Shown in pieces: positions 1-8,873 of a stretch of 58,459 nt of DNA. The first letter of the stretch is position 1. Every line of letters starts with the position of its first letter. Position numbers and translations under genes: made by a program. Where the stretch lies: NCBI GenBank assembly GCA_015231595.1, contig JADGBH010000023.1, positions 1-58,459 on the forward strand. Reading direction: 5' to 3'. Below the pieces are notes generated by a model, which was not told the origin of the DNA, did no database searches, and saw only the letters and a program-made list of their open reading frames with translations. The DNA is from Desulfobacterales bacterium (GTDB taxonomy: Bacteria > Desulfobacterota > Desulfobacteria > Desulfobacterales > JADGBH01).

Positions 1-78
1 CCAATTCCATTATGCAACAATTTACAAAAGGGCGACCAGCCGGTCGCCCCTACAGTGAAATAGGCTGTAAATAAAGCT
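1..78. repeat. Palindromic repeat family B, copy 1 (cut by window start)
   Basis: A 24-base GC-rich motif at 30-53, beginning GGGCGACCAGCC and ending GCCCCTAC, sits in AT-rich DNA. The surrounding bases 1-78 match 56981-57057 almost exactly. There the motif is paired with its reverse complement 27 bases upstream, so the window starts inside one of these elements. Other copies are at 41300-41374 and, diverged, at 51967-51993. Confidence 0.75.
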
Positions 79-102
79 TAGCGAAGTCGCACACAAAAAA
101 AC

Positions 103-182
103 TGACATACAATTCCGTTGTCTAAGGCTAAAATTTTAGCCTTAGACAAAATCATACCATAAAAAACAGTAATGATACGTCA
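103..182 (-). repeat. 80-bp TGAC/GTCA element, copy 1
   Basis: This 80-bp unit is bounded by TGACATACAATT and AATGATACGTCA, imperfect terminal inverted repeats. Its core is the palindrome TCTAAGGCTA/TAGCCTTAGA. It matches the copies at 47040-47120 and 56165-56244 in inverted orientation, and more diverged copies lie at 5280-5359 and 34320-34399. With no coding capacity, it resembles a miniature transposable element. Confidence 0.75.
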
Positions 183-321
183 TTTATAAAAACCCTATTC
201 ATTTTTTTTTCACGTCCTACGAACTGAGAAATAAAATAATGTATAAATTTGTATTTGTAAACTTGATAATTAAATAATTTTCTTTCATTAATGGCATTGG
301 GGTTGAAGTGAGGATAAATAC

Positions 322-849
322 TTATTTCGAAGATTTGTCTTTCTTTAATATTTGAGACATCATTAACATATTATCGGCAAGTTTACTTGATGTTCTCCTC
401 ATATTAAGGCTGAGAAGTCTTAATATCCTTTTTAAGAGCTTAACGCCTATTCTTGGATATGAATTTATAATTATATCAAAATTTTTTTCTGATAATACAA
501 GGAGGTTAGATACCTCTCGAGCCTTTATTGATGCCGAACGAGGTGTATGATCAATTACAGCCATTTCTCCGATTGAATGGCCTTTATAGATTGTTGAAAG
601 AATAACGTTTTTAGTCGGAGTACATTGTTTTATTACATCTAAAGTCCCATTTACAACAAAGCACATATAATCCCCTTTATCGCCCTCTTTAAATAAATAT
701 TCTCCAGAAGCTACTTCAATAAAAGCAATATAATCAGCTACAATTGAAAGTTCTTCTCCATTTAACTCATCAAACAAGGGAATATTAATTAAAAAATCAA
801 TAGTATTTTTTTTTAACGTGCTTTGATTAGGGAATTCTTTTACTTCCAC
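322..849 (-). CDS. Cyclic-nucleotide-binding domain protein
   Basis: The protein has 175 residues and a single cNMP-binding domain spanning about residues 25-145. The phosphate-binding cassette GEMAVIDHTPRSASI keeps the Gly-Glu and Arg-Ser-Ala residues typical of domains that bind cAMP or cGMP. No helix-turn-helix follows; the C-terminus is a short Lys/Ser-rich helix, so it is not a CRP-type transcription factor. I infer a small cytoplasmic sensor or regulatory subunit whose partner is not visible. The start is GTG at 849, with GAGGG 6-10 bases upstream. The gene is alone on the minus strand, and its ligand cannot be decided from sequence. Confidence 0.8.
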   Translation of the reverse strand: MEVKEFPNQSTLKKNTIDFLINIPLFDELNGEELSIVADYIAFIEVASGEYLFKEGDKGDYMCFVVNGTLDVIKQCTPTKNVILSTIYKGHSIGEMAVIDHTPRSASIKAREVSNLLVLSEKNFDIIINSYPRIGVKLLKRILRLLSLNMRRTSSKLADNMLMMSQILKKDKSSK

Positions 850-898
850 TTTTTGCCCTCATGCAGTAAATAAATAATCAACAATTTTAAGATGAAAA

Positions 899-1007
899 TC
901 GGTATAACTCGATTATTAAGTTTTTTTATTGAGAATAGAGTTATTAAGCCTAAAAATGCCCCCCTTTAGAAAAGGGGGACTTGTAAGGTTGATAATCGAG
1001 TATAACA
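899..1007. repeat. Inverted repeat with internal GC hairpin
   Basis: An 8-bp stem CCCCCTTT/AAAGGGGG (960-967 and 971-978, loop AGA) lies between imperfect inverted arms that share ACTCGATTAT (about 901-918 and 988-1006). It sits between two minus-strand genes and could end transcription of the membrane-protein gene. The outer arms suggest another small palindromic element. The arm sequence GATAATCGAGTAT recurs just before the RT remnant at 57141-57153. Confidence 0.45.
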
Positions 1008-1045
1008 GCAAAGAGAAAAAAATAACCGATCTCACAACTTAATTA

Positions 1046-1660
1046 TTATCTCACAAGAGTGCCATAAATATATGACAACGCTGACATAGCAATACTCATC
1101 AAAAGAGCGAATCCTCCTATTGAAACAATAAGAATAATAATACTACCAAAATTACCAAGGGAATCAAATATTGAGCCTGTAATATAAATAGCTACAAATA
1201 CGACTATCTCTGTAACAAAAATTAAAATACCCATACCAAAGAATATTGTCCATTTTTTCCCATAAGTTAAAGCATTACTTGTAGAAATTGCGTCAATCGG
1301 ATTCATTTCTTTATCAACAACAAGAAGAGGAGCGAGCATCCAAGCGATAAAAATTACATAACCCGGAATGATAAAAAAGAGAAGGCCCACCATAATTCCA
1401 GCAAACATAAATCCCATGACAAGGAAAAATTCCCCCATTCTTTTTCTATATACAGGATTAAAAATTTCTGTAGGAGATACGGATTCTCCTTTTGCCATTT
1501 TAGGAACTACACCTGTTAGCATACCTATAGTTGTTCCGACATTAAGATAAGGTATCCATATTGTAATAATCCATAAAACTGCATTAATAAGAATAGGGAT
1601 TAAATTTTGTATTCCCCTTTGAATTCCATTTGTAATGATTCCTCCAATTGTTAATTCCAT
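1046..1660 (-). CDS. Multi-pass inner-membrane protein, function unknown
   Basis: About 204 residues with some five to six strongly hydrophobic segments, including 'NLIPILINAVLWIITIW', 'FFLVMGFMFAGIMVGLLFF' and a long C-terminal pair. The arrangement, with a 'VVPKMAKGES' loop and the phrase 'PLLVVDKEMNPIDAISTS', resembles the YciC/DUF4013-like family of small membrane proteins; this is a weak family impression. I chose ATG 1660 because AAGGAG lies 6 bases upstream; the ATG at 1675 would put that ribosome site inside the gene. No partner gene is adjacent. AT-only DNA upstream (1676-1700) could hold the promoter. Confidence 0.7.
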   Translation of the reverse strand: MELTIGGIITNGIQRGIQNLIPILINAVLWIITIWIPYLNVGTTIGMLTGVVPKMAKGESVSPTEIFNPVYRKRMGEFFLVMGFMFAGIMVGLLFFIIPGYVIFIAWMLAPLLVVDKEMNPIDAISTSNALTYGKKWTIFFGMGILIFVTEIVVFVAIYITGSIFDSLGNFGSIIILIVSIGGFALLMSIAMSALSYIYGTLVR

Positions 1661-1864
1661 AAGGTACTCCTTCATTTAATTAATTAATTAATAATAGAGA
1701 ATAATTTGGAAGATGTATAACATAGCTAATTTTAAGTCAAGTTGGAATTTATTATTGGATTATTCGTTTTATTCAAATAATAAATTGAGTTAACATTCAA
1801 AAATATGCTAACAACTGGCCATAGAAAACTTAAAACTTAGAAATTAAATTTAAGGATGAATTTT

Positions 1865-4800
1865 ATGGACAATCAAATAGTATTTATGTTTTCAGGCCAA
1901 GGTTCTCAATTTTTTCAAATGGGAAATGAATTATATGAATCTCATCCTATATTTCAAAAATGGATGAAAAAACTTGATGCTGTATGCCTTGATATAAACG
2001 GAACGTCAATCATTGATAAAATTTTTGATAAAACAAAAAAAAAGAGCGATTTATTTGATAATACTTTACACACCCATCCAGCTATATTCATGGTTGAATA
2101 TGCACTTGCAAAAACTTTGATAGAAGAAGGCATTGAACCTGATTATGTTTTAGGCTCAAGTCTTGGGGAATTTGCATCAGCGGCTTTATCTAATGCCATT
2201 ACGTTTGAAAAAGCAATTGAATCTATAATCAAACAGGCAGAAATATTAGAATTTCGATGTAAAAAAGGAGGGATGGCAGCTATCCTCTATGATTCAAATC
2301 TTTATTATGAATCCAAAATATTACACGAAAATTCACAAATAGCTGCTATTAATTTTCAATCTCATTTTGTTGTTTCTGGACGTATAGAAAAATTAGACCT
2401 AATAGAAAATTTTTTAAGGGAAAGGAACATAACTTACATGAGGATACCTGTCTCCCTGCCATTTCATTCATCATTTATTGACGATGCTGAAAACGATTAC
2501 AAAGCCTATTTATCGGAGCAAACTTATAAAAAACCTGAAATTCCTATGATTTCATGCATATCTGCATCAATTATAGATACTATTGATAAAAATTATTTTT
2601 GGAATGTTGTAAGACAGCCAATACTTTTTGAAAAAACTATTAAAGAACTATACAAAAAAAATAAATTTATCTATATTGATTTAGGCCCATCAGGAACTTC
2701 ATCTGTGTTTGTAAAATATAATCTTGAAAAAATACTTGAACCTAAATGTTTTAATATTATAACTCCTTTTGGGAATGACTTAAAAAATTTGGAAAAATTA
2801 AAGGGTGAAGTCCAAAAGGATTATTCCATACACAAAAAAAGTTTAAACAAACAAATTAAGGAGGATCATAAAATGTTGACTTTTGTTTTCCCTGGCCAAG
2901 GCTCACAAAAAAAAGGAATGGGCGGAGTTTTATTTGATGATTTTAAAGATTTAACATCGATTGCTGACGAAATTTTAGGATACTCAATAAAAACACTTTG
3001 CATGGAAGATCCTGAAAATAAATTAGGACAGACTCAATATACTCAGCCTGCTTTATATGTTGTTAATGCGCTATCATATCTTAAAAAAGTTAATGAAACT
3101 GAAACGCTTCCTAACTACGTTGCAGGTCATAGTTTAGGAGAATATGACGCTTTGTTTGCATCAGGAATATTTAGCTTTGAAACAGGCTTAAAACTCGTTC
3201 AAAAACGAGGCGCTCTTATGAGCCAAGCTAAAGGCGGAGGCATGGCAGCTGTAATAGGGTTATCCCAAGAAAAAATCGAAACAATTTTAAAAGAAAATAA
3301 TCTTACAACTATTCAAGCTGCAAATTATAACTCCCCCCATCAGATTGTAATTTCAGGACTAAAAGAAGACGTATTAAAAGCCCAACCTATATTTGAACAA
3401 GCTGGAGCAAAGCTTTATATACCATTAAATGTTAGTGGAGCTTTTCATACAGTTTACATGGAACCTGCAAAGATTGAATTTACAGAATTTATTCAAACAC
3501 TCGAATTTTCAAATACCATATCCATACCGGTTATATCTAATGTTTATGCAAGACCCTATAAGCCAAACAAAATAAAAGAAACACTTAGCCAGCAAATTAC
3601 AAGCCCTGTAAGGTGGACTGAAATTATTTGTTATTTGCTTGGAAGAGGAGAAATGCAATTTGAAGAAATAGGGCCAGGCAAAGTTTTAACAGGTCTTATT
3701 GCTAAAATAAAGATAGAAGCTCAGCCTATTTTTCTTGATGAAGAATTAGAGGAAATCGATGAAACAACAGAGCTGGAAAAACAAGAAGAAAAAATGGAAG
3801 AGCCAATATCTTTAGCCTTAGACAGCGAATCAGTACCTGAAAAAATTCCTGCAGAAGCAAAAGAAGATGAAATTCTTAAAGAACAAAAAACAATAAACCT
3901 TGACGATTTACCACAAATAACTGCTAAATCCCTTGGAAGCGATGAATACAAAAAGGAATACAATCTTAAATATGCTTATGTAGCAGGAGCTATGTATAAA
4001 GCAATTGCGTCAAAAGAGCTTGTAGTAAAAATGGGAAAAGCTAATCTTATGGCGTATTTCGGAACTGGAGGCATAAGTTTATCAGAAATTGAAGATGCTA
4101 TAAAATACATTCAAAAAGAATTAGGAGATAAATATTCATATGGAATGAATCTTTTACATCATCCCATGAGTCCAGAAACAGAAGAAAAAACTGTTGATCT
4201 TTTCTTAAAATATGGAGTTAAAAATGTTGAAGCTGCCGCATTTATGCAAATGACTCCAGCTCTTGTTAAATATAGATTAAAAGGGCTTAAATTAGGGTCT
4301 GACGGCTCTATAATATGTGAAAACCGAATTCAAGGGAAATTATCCAGACCAGAAGTTGCTCAAGCTTTTTTAACCCCAGCTCCTGAACGCATAGTGAAAA
4401 AACTTCTCGAAGAAAATAAAATCACAAGCATTGAAGCAGATTTATCTCAAAAAATTCCAATGGCTTATGATGTATGCGTTGAGTCTGATTCTGGAGGACA
4501 CACTGACCAAGGTATTCCTTATGTTTTAATGCCAGCCATGATTAAACTTAGGGATGAAATGATGCAAAAATATAATTATCCAAAAAAAATACGAGTTGGT
4601 GCAGCTGGCGGTATCGGATCTCCAGAAGCGGCTGCCGCTGCATTCATGCTTGGAGCTGACTTTATAGTAACTGGCTCCATAAATCAATGCACAGTAGAAG
4701 CTGGAACCAGCGATTCAGCGAAAGATCTTTTGCAGCAAATAAATGTTCAAGATACAGATTACGCCCCAGCGGGTGATATGTTTGAAATGGGCGCAAAAGT

Positions 4801-5269
4801 TCAAGTGTTAAAAAAAGGATTATTTTTTCCAGCAAGGGCAAATAAATTATATAGCCTCTATCAGCAGTATAACAGCATTGACGAAATTGACGAAAAAACA
4901 AAAAAACAAATTCAGGAAAAATATTTCAAAAAGAATTTTGAAGATATTTATGCAGAAACAAAAGAATTTTTTAAAAACACTCCTGACATAATTGAAAAAG
5001 CAGAAAAAAATCCTAAATATAAAATGGCTTTAATATTTAGGTGGTATTTTGGATATTCAACAAGAATAGCCCTTTCAGGAGATGAATCTAATAAAGTTGA
5101 TTATCAAATTCACTGCGGCCCAGCTTTAGGAGCGTTCAATCAATGGGTAAAAGGAACTGATCTTGAAAATTGGAAAAATAGACATGTTGATGAAATAGGG
5201 ACATTATTAATGGAAGAAACAGCAAAACTTTTAAATCAAAGGTTGAAAGAAATGCTGAAAATTTTATAA
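1865..5269 (+). CDS. Tandem acyltransferase-PfaD enoyl reductase fusion (AT-AT-ER)
   Basis: This is a trans-acting polyketide/PUFA-type enzyme. AT1 (about residues 4-320) opens with FSGQGSQ and has nucleophile motif GSSLGE, where the usual His of GHSxGE is Ser. AT2 (from about 337) opens with FPGQGSQ and has canonical GHSLGEY. An acidic linker of about 70 residues follows, then a PfaD-type FMN-dependent TIM-barrel reductase (about 690-1134). AT-AT-ER proteins are known from trans-AT polyketide pathways, where ATs load malonyl units and the ER reduces enoyl intermediates. No ketosynthase or acyl carrier protein lies in this window, so the partner synthase must be elsewhere. The start is ATG 1865, with AAGGA 8 bases upstream; ATG 1856 is too close. 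An internal ribosome site precedes AT2. Confidence 0.9.
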   Translation: MDNQIVFMFSGQGSQFFQMGNELYESHPIFQKWMKKLDAVCLDINGTSIIDKIFDKTKKKSDLFDNTLHTHPAIFMVEYALAKTLIEEGIEPDYVLGSSLGEFASAALSNAITFEKAIESIIKQAEILEFRCKKGGMAAILYDSNLYYESKILHENSQIAAINFQSHFVVSGRIEKLDLIENFLRERNITYMRIPVSLPFHSSFIDDAENDYKAYLSEQTYKKPEIPMISCISASIIDTIDKNYFWNVVRQPILFEKTIKELYKKNKFIYIDLGPSGTSSVFVKYNLEKILEPKCFNIITPFGNDLKNLEKLKGEVQKDYSIHKKSLNKQIKEDHKMLTFVFPGQGSQKKGMGGVLFDDFKDLTSIADEILGYSIKTLCMEDPENKLGQTQYTQPALYVVNALSYLKKVNETETLPNYVAGHSLGEYDALFASGIFSFETGLKLVQKRGALMSQAKGGGMAAVIGLSQEKIETILKENNLTTIQAANYNSPHQIVISGLKEDVLKAQPIFEQAGAKLYIPLNVSGAFHTVYMEPAKIEFTEFIQTLEFSNTISIPVISNVYARPYKPNKIKETLSQQITSPVRWTEIICYLLGRGEMQFEEIGPGKVLTGLIAKIKIEAQPIFLDEELEEIDETTELEKQEEKMEEPISLALDSESVPEKIPAEAKEDEILKEQKTINLDDLPQITAKSLGSDEYKKEYNLKYAYVAGAMYKAIASKELVVKMGKANLMAYFGTGGISLSEIEDAIKYIQKELGDKYSYGMNLLHHPMSPETEEKTVDLFLKYGVKNVEAAAFMQMTPALVKYRLKGLKLGSDGSIICENRIQGKLSRPEVAQAFLTPAPERIVKKLLEENKITSIEADLSQKIPMAYDVCVESDSGGHTDQGIPYVLMPAMIKLRDEMMQKYNYPKKIRVGAAGGIGSPEAAAAAFMLGADFIVTGSINQCTVEAGTSDSAKDLLQQINVQDTDYAPAGDMFEMGAKVQVLKKGLFFPARANKLYSLYQQYNSIDEIDEKTKKQIQEKYFKKNFEDIYAETKEFFKNTPDIIEKAEKNPKYKMALIFRWYFGYSTRIALSGDESNKVDYQIHCGPALGAFNQWVKGTDLENWKNRHVDEIGTLLMEETAKLLNQRLKEMLKIL
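2858..2875 (+). promoter_or_regulatory. Internal ribosome-binding site and start codon before AT2
   Basis: AAGGAGG at 2858-2864 lies 8 bases before an in-frame ATG at 2873, exactly where the second acyltransferase begins ([12 protein letters not shown]). This fits either a shorter AT2-PfaD product or a recent fusion of two genes that kept the second gene's start signal. Confidence 0.65.
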
Positions 5270-5279
5270 TATTAAATAA

Positions 5280-5359
5280 TGACATATTATTTCTATTTTT
5301 CAATACTAAAACTTGAATAAACCTTATATTTTGGCCTTAGCCAACGGAATGATATGTCA
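5280..5359 (+). repeat. 80-bp TGAC/GTCA element, diverged copy
   Basis: It is bounded by TGACATATTATT and AATGATATGTCA, so the terminal inverted repeats match at 12 positions. The length is exactly that of other family members. The right half (GGCCTTAGCCAACGGAAT) resembles the intact copies, while the left half has drifted. Confidence 0.6.
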
Positions 5360-5388
5360 TTTAATAATTAAACTGGATTTCTTAGCTA

Positions 5389-6105
5389 ATGAAAAAAAAA
5401 CTTAAATTCGGAATTCTTCCTCAGCCTGACGATACTACTTGCGGACCAACCTGTCTCCATGCAGTTTATAATTATTTCGGAAATAAAATTAAACTTGATA
5501 AGGTCATACGGGAAGTTAAATCCTTTGAAGACGGAGGCACATTAGCTGTTTTTCTTGGAATCCACGCTTTATCAAAGGGATATAACGCAACTATCTACAC
5601 ATTTGATATTCATATTTTTGATCCTACATGGTTCACAATGGATAGAAAAAAAATGATAAGCAGATTAGCTATGCAAATGCAGGTAAAAACTGACGCAAAA
5701 ATTAAAGAAATCTGTAAAGCGTATTTAGATTTTTTTAATCTTGGTGGAAATATAGAGTTCAGAGATCTTACAACTACTTTAATCAAAAATTTACTGAAAA
5801 AATCTTATCCAATACTTACGGGCTTATCAGCAACTTATTTGTATAGAACTCCCCGTGAATTTCAAGTCGGAAAAAAATTAATTTATGATGATGTAAGAGG
5901 AGATCCATCAGGCCATTTTGTTGTTCTTTGCGGATATGATATTAAAGATCGCACCGCTTTAGTTGCTGATCCACTTATGCCTAATCCTATAAGTGATGAA
6001 CAAATTTATAACGTAAATCTTAATCGTTTAATATTAGCAATAATGCTTGGAAGTATCACCTTTGATGCAAATTTATTAGTAATTACACCTAAAACAACCA
6101 AATAA
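5389..6105 (+). CDS. C39-like papain-fold peptidase
   Basis: A 238-residue protein of the C39/BtrH-like cysteine peptidase type. The N-terminus has the oxyanion Gln and catalytic Cys in QPDDTTCGPTCL (about residues 12-23). A late GHFVVLCGYD supplies the His and VADPL the Asp, in the expected order. It has no ABC transporter domain, transmembrane segment or signal peptide, so it is a free cytoplasmic enzyme. The RimK-like and GCS2-like ligase genes follow within 16 bases and a 4-base overlap, pointing to a shared operon. It probably hydrolyses or transfers an amide or isopeptide bond made by those ligases; this role is inferred from context. Confidence 0.8.
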   Translation: MKKKLKFGILPQPDDTTCGPTCLHAVYNYFGNKIKLDKVIREVKSFEDGGTLAVFLGIHALSKGYNATIYTFDIHIFDPTWFTMDRKKMISRLAMQMQVKTDAKIKEICKAYLDFFNLGGNIEFRDLTTTLIKNLLKKSYPILTGLSATYLYRTPREFQVGKKLIYDDVRGDPSGHFVVLCGYDIKDRTALVADPLMPNPISDEQIYNVNLNRLILAIMLGSITFDANLLVITPKTTK

Positions 6106-6120
6106 TAAGGAGGAAATATC

Positions 6121-7590
6121 GTGTCTGTTCTGGTAGTTATTGAAAATCCAGAAGAATGTTCTTTATCATTTACAGGCATTGAACCTGTAGCAGCAAGAAT
6201 ATACCTAACGGATAATTCTTTTTTTAATCTTAAAGGAGTAAAAGTCTTTAATATATGTCAATCCTATAGATATCAAAGCATAGGATATTATGTATCACTT
6301 TTAGCTGAAGCTCGTAAACATAAACCTATACCTAATACTACAACTATTCAAGATATGAAATCTGTTGGAATTATTCGTCTTATATCTGATGAACTTGACG
6401 AATTTTTGCAAAAACAATTATCCAGTAATGATTTTAAAAAAATGTCTTTGAATATTTATTTCGGAAAATGCATTGATAAAAATTTTGAAAATATGGCTTC
6501 AAAATTATTTAAATATTTCCCTTCACCATTTTTAAAGGCAGATTTCACATTTCAAGGTTACTGGCAAATGACTAATATTTCGCCTTTAGCTATAAAAGAA
6601 ATTCCAGAAGAAGAAAGACATTTTGCTCAGTCCGTAGCATCAGAATTTTTTGCAGGTAAAAAGCTTTTTATTCCAAAAAGATCTATTTCACGCTACGACA
6701 TTGCAATTTTAACTGATCCTAAAGAAAAAAGACCACCTTCTAATGCAAAAGCTTTAAAAAAATTTGTAAAAGCTGCTGAATCTCTCAATATCGGAACGGA
6801 ATTCATTACAAAAGATGACTCAAACAGGCTATCTGAATTTGATGGATTGTTTATACGAGAAACAACTAATGTACATCACCATACGTATAGGATGGCTCGT
6901 AAAGCTGCTGCTGAAGGACTTGTAGTAATTGATGACCCTGAATCAATATTGCGGTGTTCCAATAAGGTTTTTTTAGCTGAACTTTTAAACCTCAATAAAA
7001 TTCCTATCCCTAAAACACGAATATTGCACGCAAAAAATATTGAGCAAATATCATCAGAATTTAAGTTTCCTTGCATATTAAAAGAGCCTGATAGTTCGTT
7101 TTCTCAAGGAGTTGTTATGGCCGATAATTCTGATGATTTTTATTATTTATCTAAAAAAATGCTAAAAGGTTCAGACCTTCTAATAGTACAAGAATATATC
7201 CCTTCAGAATATGATTGGCGTATTGGGATTTTAGATCAAAGGCCTTTATTTGCATGTAAATATTATATGGCTCAAAAACATTGGCAGATAGTTGGAAAAG
7301 ATAAAGCAGGAAAAGATGTTTATGGCAAAGTGGATACAGTTCCTGTTGGCATCGCTCCTAAAAATGTTGTAAAAATAGCTTTAAAAGCCGCCAACCTTAT
7401 TGGTGATGGACTTTATGGCGTTGATTTAAAACAAATTGACGATAAAGTATATATTATCGAAATAAATGATAATCCAAATATAGATACTGGTCTTGAAGAT
7501 GAAGTTTTGCAGGACGAATTGTATTTGAAAATAATGGAAGTTTTTTTAAAAAGAATTGAAACATCTAAATTTAGGAGGATAGACGATTGA
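6121..7590 (+). CDS. RimK-like ATP-grasp amino acid ligase with N-terminal extension
   Basis: 489 residues. The C-terminal half (about 195-480) is an ATP-grasp ligase of the RimK/glutathione-synthetase type: 'GLFIRETTNVHHHTYRMARKA', the ATP lysine region CILKEPDSSFSQGV, VQEYIPSEYDWRIGIL, and metal-binding IIEINDNPNI near the end. The first ~190 residues form a domain found in RimK-family proteins of this size, which I cannot name. It is expected to join an amino acid to a carboxylate using ATP. GTG 6121 is chosen because AAGGAGG ends 6 bases upstream. The stop overlaps the next gene's TTG start (TTGA), so translation is probably coupled. Confidence 0.85.
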   Translation: MSVLVVIENPEECSLSFTGIEPVAARIYLTDNSFFNLKGVKVFNICQSYRYQSIGYYVSLLAEARKHKPIPNTTTIQDMKSVGIIRLISDELDEFLQKQLSSNDFKKMSLNIYFGKCIDKNFENMASKLFKYFPSPFLKADFTFQGYWQMTNISPLAIKEIPEEERHFAQSVASEFFAGKKLFIPKRSISRYDIAILTDPKEKRPPSNAKALKKFVKAAESLNIGTEFITKDDSNRLSEFDGLFIRETTNVHHHTYRMARKAAAEGLVVIDDPESILRCSNKVFLAELLNLNKIPIPKTRILHAKNIEQISSEFKFPCILKEPDSSFSQGVVMADNSDDFYYLSKKMLKGSDLLIVQEYIPSEYDWRIGILDQRPLFACKYYMAQKHWQIVGKDKAGKDVYGKVDTVPVGIAPKNVVKIALKAANLIGDGLYGVDLKQIDDKVYIIEINDNPNIDTGLEDEVLQDELYLKIMEVFLKRIETSKFRRIDD

Positions 7591-8819
7591 GTTTTCCATT
7601 TCATATTTTTGACGTTTTTGGAATTGAACTTGAGTATATGATTGTCAATAAAGATACTTTAGATGTTTTACCTATAACTGATAAAGTTATTGAGGCAGAA
7701 TCTGGACAAATTAGTTCAGAAATAGAATTAGGCGATATTGCATGGTCAAACGAATTAGTCCTTCATGTAATTGAGCTTAAAACTAACGGCCCTGTAAAAA
7801 GTTTGTCAGGACTTTCAAATAAATTTCTAAGTAATATAAACAGAATTAATAATATTCTTGATAAAATGAACGGATGCCTTATGCCGACAGCTATGCACCC
7901 ATGGATGAATCCACTTACTGAAACCCATCTTTGGCCCCATGAGTACAGCCCAATTTATGAGGCATATAATAAAATTTTTGGCTGCAAAGGACACGGTTGG
8001 TCAAACCTTCAAAGTACCCATATAAATCTTCCTTTTGGAAATGACGATGAGTTCGCAAAGCTTCATTCAGGAATACGCTTAATTTTGCCTATAATGCCAG
8101 CTTTAACCGCAAGCTCACCTATTATTGAATCAAAAATTACAGGATTCCTTGATTCGCGAATGATTGCATATAGTAATAATTCTGCCAAAATTCCATCAAT
8201 AGCTGGCAAAATTATTCCCGAAAGAGCTTTTAGCCAAAATGAATATTCTTCGATGATATTTGAAAAAATGTATAAAGATATCAATACTTTTGATACTGAA
8301 GGAATCCTTCAACATGAATTTCTTAATTCGCGTGGAGCAATCGCTCGTTTTGACAGAGGGGCTATAGAGATTAGAGTCCTTGATATTCAAGAATGCCCTC
8401 AAGCTGATATAGCTTTAGCGGGACTTATTATTTCTGCTATAGCTTCTCTTGCGGCAGAAAAATGGATTCCTTTAAAAGAGCAAATGAAATGGGAAGTAGA
8501 TCCTTTATCAGAAATATTTAAAAATGTTGTAAAAAATGGACATAACGCTGTTATTAATAATTCGGAATATTTAAATATTTTTGGTTTAAACTCAAAGTCA
8601 ATTACAGCTGGAGAATTATGGATGCATATCTCAAGCCTATCAGAGCCGATAGCTGGAATTGATGATAGCATGGAAAAAGCTAAAGCTATAATTTTAAAAA
8701 ATGGATGCCTTGCCCAAAGGATACTTGATGCTCATGGAAAAGATTTTAGAAAAGAACGAATAAAGGAAGTTTATAATAATCTGTGTTCATGCCTTCAAAA
8801 TGGGGTGAGTTTTGTTTAA
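7587..8819 (+). CDS. GCS2-type carboxylate-amine ligase (glutamate-cysteine ligase-like)
   Basis: A 410-residue member of the glutamine-synthetase-like GCS2/YbdK fold. It opens with FGIELEYMIV (metal-binding Glu residues), then has TAMHPWMNP, 'CKGHGWSNLQSTHINLPF' and 'RGAIARFDRGAIEIRVLD', which make up the active-site barrel. The family ligates an amine to the gamma-carboxylate of glutamate. The start is TTG 7587 overlapping the preceding TGA, with AGGAGG 8 bases upstream. Together with the ATP-grasp ligase and C39-like peptidase it forms a three-gene amide-bond cassette of the sort proposed to make or tag small peptides. The substrate is unknown. Confidence 0.85.
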   Translation: MSFPFHIFDVFGIELEYMIVNKDTLDVLPITDKVIEAESGQISSEIELGDIAWSNELVLHVIELKTNGPVKSLSGLSNKFLSNINRINNILDKMNGCLMPTAMHPWMNPLTETHLWPHEYSPIYEAYNKIFGCKGHGWSNLQSTHINLPFGNDDEFAKLHSGIRLILPIMPALTASSPIIESKITGFLDSRMIAYSNNSAKIPSIAGKIIPERAFSQNEYSSMIFEKMYKDINTFDTEGILQHEFLNSRGAIARFDRGAIEIRVLDIQECPQADIALAGLIISAIASLAAEKWIPLKEQMKWEVDPLSEIFKNVVKNGHNAVINNSEYLNIFGLNSKSITAGELWMHISSLSEPIAGIDDSMEKAKAIILKNGCLAQRILDAHGKDFRKERIKEVYNNLCSCLQNGVSFV

Positions 8820-8873
8820 AAATTATAGGAAAGTTCATTAATTTTTTAACGGCATAAAGAAGGAGTAATAAAA

